NCBI GenBank assembly: GCA_020846635.1
Contig: JADLDO010000028.1
Span: forward strand, 620,001-684,000
Direction of reading: 5' to 3'
Source of the DNA: Caldilineaceae bacterium
Lineage (GTDB): Bacteria; Chloroflexota; Anaerolineae; Caldilineales; Caldilineaceae
DNA: 64,000 bases
The notes under the pieces were generated by a model, which was not told the origin of the DNA, made no database searches, and was given only the letters and a program-made list of their open reading frames with translations. The first letter of the stretch is position 1, and each line of letters begins with the position of its first letter. The translations under genes were made by a program, and so were the position numbers. Positions 61,569 through 64,000 of the stretch are shown here, in pieces.

Positions 61569-63479
61569 TCACTCCACAGCCACCGCTGGCACAACTGCCC
61601 CATTACTGCGCCCATTGGCGCGGAACTGGCTTGTGTAGAGTTGGTGATAGAAGCCCTTTTGCGCCAATAGCTCTTGATGCGTGCCGCGTTCGATGGCCTC
61701 ACCGTGGTTAATGACCAGAATCTGGTCGGCGTTGCGGATTGTACTCAGGCGGTGGGCGATGACAAAACTGGTGCGCCCGGTCATCAAACGCAGCATGGCT
61801 TCCTGGATATGCTGCTCTGTGCGCGTGTCTACGCTGCTCGTCGCCTCGTCCAGAATGAGGATGCTCGGATCGGCCAAGATGGCGCGTGCAATTGCCAACA
61901 ACTGGCGCTGCCCCTGGCTTAGATTATTGGCTCGTTCGGACAAAAGTGTATCGTAGCCCTGGGGGAGCCGGTGAATAAAGGTATCGGCATTGGCAAGCGT
62001 CGCCGCGGCCTTGACCTCCTCGTCGGTCGCCTCCAGCCGTCCATAGCGAATGTTGTCCATCACCGACCCGGCAAAGAGAAAGGTGTCCTGCAAGACGATC
62101 CCCACCTGCCGCCGCAGGTCATCCAGCTTGAGGGTACTAATGTCCTGCCCATCAATGCGGATTTGGCCGGAATCGATGTCATAGAAACGGGTCAGGAGGT
62201 TAACAATCGTCGTCTTGCCTGCGCCCGTTGGCCCCACCAGCGCCACGATCTGCCCCGGCTGCGCGTGAAAACTGATATGCTGGAGGATGGGCGTGCCGGT
62301 TTCGTAGGAGAAACTCACATCATCGAAGACCACGTCGCCATCGATGCGCTCCAGCGACTTGGCATCGGGTGCATCCTGCAAGCGCGGCTCCTCGTCAAGG
62401 ATGGCAAAGACCCGCTCGGCCCCGGCTACAGCCGACTGGATGACATTAAAGAGGTTGGCGATCTCGTTGAGCGGGCGGCCAAACTGGCGTGCATAGTTGA
62501 TGAAGCTGGCAATCGTGCCGATGGTCGCCATGCCCTGCAAAGCCATCCAGCCACCTACCGCAGCGACCAACGCCAGCCCAATGTTGTTGACAAAGTTCAT
62601 GGTTGGCCCCATGAACCCGGCATAGACTTGGGCATGGGTCGCGGCCTGGCGTAATGCTTGGTTGGAGGTTGCGAACTGCTCCAACACTGTTTGCTCACGA
62701 CTGTAGGCGACGACCACCCGTTGGCCTGTCACCGTCTCCTCGATAAGCCCGTTGAGCGATCCCAACTGCGCCTGTTGGCGGCGAAAGCCTTCGCTGGTGT
62801 GGCTGGTGATCCAGCGGCTTAACAGGATCATCAGCGAAGGGATCGTGACCAAAGTCACCGCGGCCAATCCTGGGTTGAGCCAAATCATGACAATTGCCAC
62901 TGTGACCAGGCTCAACGCGCCGGACACAAGCTGCACAATGCTCTCACTGAGTACGGCGTTGACATTCTCGATATCGTTGGTCAGACGGCTCATCAGGTCG
63001 CCGTGGGCGCGCTGGTCAAAGAAACGCAGATCCAGCGTTTGTAACTTACGAAAGAGGTCAGCGCGCAGGTCTCTGACAGTGCGCTGTGATGCGCCTGCCA
63101 TGACATAACTCTGTGCCCAGGTGAGCAGCGATGCAATGCCATAGGTTGCCAGCATGAGCAGGGCAATCCGTATCAATCCCGCCAGGTCGCCGGGGATGAT
63201 GTACTGGTCAATGGCAACACCCATCAGATAGGGGCCGAGCAGGTTGAGGCCGGTCGTAATGATGACCATCAACACCGTGACGATCAGCGCAAGCCGTTGG
63301 CGGCGTAGATAGCGCCAGAGACGCAGGAGGGTGGCGCGCTGGTTTTTGGCCCGTTCGCCCTTGCCCATAGGCCGGTGTGCGCCAGGCCCGCTGCGCCCCA
63401 GCAGTGGTATTTCGGGCGCAGGGGTCGTTGTTTTGGCGGTTGGCTGCGATCCATTCTGCGCCCCATTAGATTGTGACAT
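61569..63479 (-). CDS. ABC exporter half-transporter B (fused membrane and ATPase)
   Basis: A 636-residue type IV ABC exporter. A Gly/Ser/Pro-rich N-terminal tail (1-50) is followed by six helices at about 58-345 and a nucleotide-binding domain at about 380-600. Its motifs are Walker A LVGPTGAGKTTIVN near 413, Q-loop GIVLQDTFLF near 455, signature LSQGQRQLLAIARA near 515, Walker B LILDEATSSVD near 537 and switch AHRLSTI near 568. It starts 14 bases inside the end of the upstream ABC gene, so the two are translated together and probably form a heterodimer that pumps lipids, drugs or peptides out. The ATG at 63479 is chosen by this overlap. Confidence 0.93.
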   Translation of the reverse strand: MSQSNGAQNGSQPTAKTTTPAPEIPLLGRSGPGAHRPMGKGERAKNQRATLLRLWRYLRRQRLALIVTVLMVIITTGLNLLGPYLMGVAIDQYIIPGDLAGLIRIALLMLATYGIASLLTWAQSYVMAGASQRTVRDLRADLFRKLQTLDLRFFDQRAHGDLMSRLTNDIENVNAVLSESIVQLVSGALSLVTVAIVMIWLNPGLAAVTLVTIPSLMILLSRWITSHTSEGFRRQQAQLGSLNGLIEETVTGQRVVVAYSREQTVLEQFATSNQALRQAATHAQVYAGFMGPTMNFVNNIGLALVAAVGGWMALQGMATIGTIASFINYARQFGRPLNEIANLFNVIQSAVAGAERVFAILDEEPRLQDAPDAKSLERIDGDVVFDDVSFSYETGTPILQHISFHAQPGQIVALVGPTGAGKTTIVNLLTRFYDIDSGQIRIDGQDISTLKLDDLRRQVGIVLQDTFLFAGSVMDNIRYGRLEATDEEVKAAATLANADTFIHRLPQGYDTLLSERANNLSQGQRQLLAIARAILADPSILILDEATSSVDTRTEQHIQEAMLRLMTGRTSFVIAHRLSTIRNADQILVINHGEAIERGTHQELLAQKGFYHQLYTSQFRANGRSNGAVVPAVAVE

Positions 63480-64000
63480 GATTCGCCCCCCGCCCCGCAA
63501 CCTGGACTTGATCTTCATGCCAGGCAATCTCGTCTACTTCATCCTGAACGGCATCTAGCTGAGAGGCGTAGATCTCGCGATAGAGCGGGCTGCTGCGCAT
63601 CAACTGTGCGTGGGTCCCTTCTGCCACCACGCGACCTTCGTCGAGGACGAGGATTTTGTCGGCGGTCAATACAGTGCTGATGCGTTGGGCCACCACAAAC
63701 GAGGTGCGCCCCTGACGTGCGCGTGCCAATGCTTCCTGGATGCGCGCCTCGGTTTCGACATCCACGGCGCTGGTGCTGTCGTCCAGGATGAGGATGGCAG
63801 GATCGGGCAGGAGGGCGCGGGCAATGGCGATGCGCTGTTTTTGCCCGCCTGACAGGTTGACGCCGCGCTGTCCGACCATCGAATCATAGCCCTCGGCAAA
63901 ACCGCTGATGAAGTCGTGCGCCTGCGCCATCTTGGCTGCGGCGATCACCACTTCGTCATCAGCATCGGGGCGACCATAGCGAATGTTGTCACGGATGGAG
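63466..64000 (-). CDS. ABC exporter half-transporter A, 5' part outside window
   Basis: The frame is open to the right edge, giving the last 177 or so residues of an ABC exporter: SIRDNIRYGRPDADDEV, signature LSGGQKQRIAIARAL, Walker B ILILDDSTSAVD, switch AQRISTVLTADKI. The Walker B is followed by Asp where the partner has Glu (LILDE), so this half likely has a degenerate site and the partner the consensus one, as in heterodimeric exporters such as TM287/288. It overlaps the partner gene by 14 bases. Confidence 0.92.
   Translation of the reverse strand, partial: SIRDNIRYGRPDADDEVVIAAAKMAQAHDFISGFAEGYDSMVGQRGVNLSGGQKQRIAIARALLPDPAILILDDSTSAVDVETEARIQEALARARQGRTSFVVAQRISTVLTADKILVLDEGRVVAEGTHAQLMRSSPLYREIYASQLDAVQDEVDEIAWHEDQVQVAGRGANHVTI

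Overview
The window is about 64 kb of bacterial chromosome with moderately high GC and tightly packed genes on both strands. I saw no rRNA, tRNA, insertion sequence, phage block or CRISPR array. The gene mix suggests a Chloroflexota bacterium, plausibly of the Anaerolineae/Caldilineae type. Pointers are a long SARP-type (BTAD) regulator with AAA and TPR domains, paired Tat-exported DUF1800/DUF1501 proteins, secreted proteins with acidic Glu/Thr/Ala linkers and a shared LF-[IL]-PG tail, a MrfA-like helicase, and ECF41 and ECF42 sigma factors. This placement is inference, because no marker gene is present.

Layout. 1-9.6 kb: partial GT39-like membrane glycosyltransferase, AraC regulator, VTT/DedA membrane protein, BTAD-AAA-TPR regulator, small orphan genes, MFS transporter. 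9.7-17 kb: argG, GNAT acetyltransferase, an FAD oxidoreductase with an ECF41 sigma factor and a matching promoter, a zinc-less quinone-oxidoreductase-like enzyme, PhyH dioxygenase. 17-24 kb: YtkA/PCu(A)C copper-type lipoprotein, His-rich membrane protein, Nudix, D-2-hydroxyacid dehydrogenase, LysM-hydrolase, DJ-1/PfpI, CsbD. 24-33.4 kb: DUF1800/DUF1501 pair, a compact class III lanthipeptide locus, LarA-like racemase, cupin, DHFR-like reductase. 33.6-49.4 kb: HNH-containing MrfA-like helicase, MFS efflux pump with MarR regulator, lipoprotein sugar dehydrogenase, rpiA, DUF488, recQ, a five-repeat secreted acidic protein, an 8TM-like sensor, a DDN-like protein. 49.4-64 kb: exported tripeptidyl-aminopeptidase-like hydrolase, DinB, UxuA-like enzyme, ECF42 with two DGPF proteins, epimerase, Calx-beta protein, a Crp/Fnr-controlled nitrosative-stress set, a PIN toxin-antitoxin pair, and a two-gene ABC exporter running off the end.

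Most interesting systems. (1) The lanthipeptide locus at 27.4-30.5 kb. Its 81-aa precursor carries a class III leader signature (VLNMQRLD) and two tandem Ser-x2-Ser-x2-Cys (labionin) motifs. Its LanKC synthetase is cut into lyase-kinase and cyclase parts by one in-frame TAG. (2) A Crp/Fnr regulon at 57.9-60.6 kb. An identical TTGCG-N4-CGCAA palindrome sits exactly 32 bp, centre to centre, from the -10 hexamers of three promoters (DUF1858 protein, ric, flavodoxin), which is the -41.5 class II activation geometry. (3) Two sigma factors with fused C-terminal domains, each beside a sequence matching the promoter consensus of its own ECF group.

A family of seven related GC-rich hairpins, core CCCTCCCGGAAGC/GCTTCCGGGAGGG, follows genes throughout the window, mostly between convergent pairs, and looks like a dispersed repeat used as a bidirectional terminator. 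Many start codons were moved inward from the longest reading frame on the basis of Shine-Dalgarno spacing; the choice is stated in each entry.
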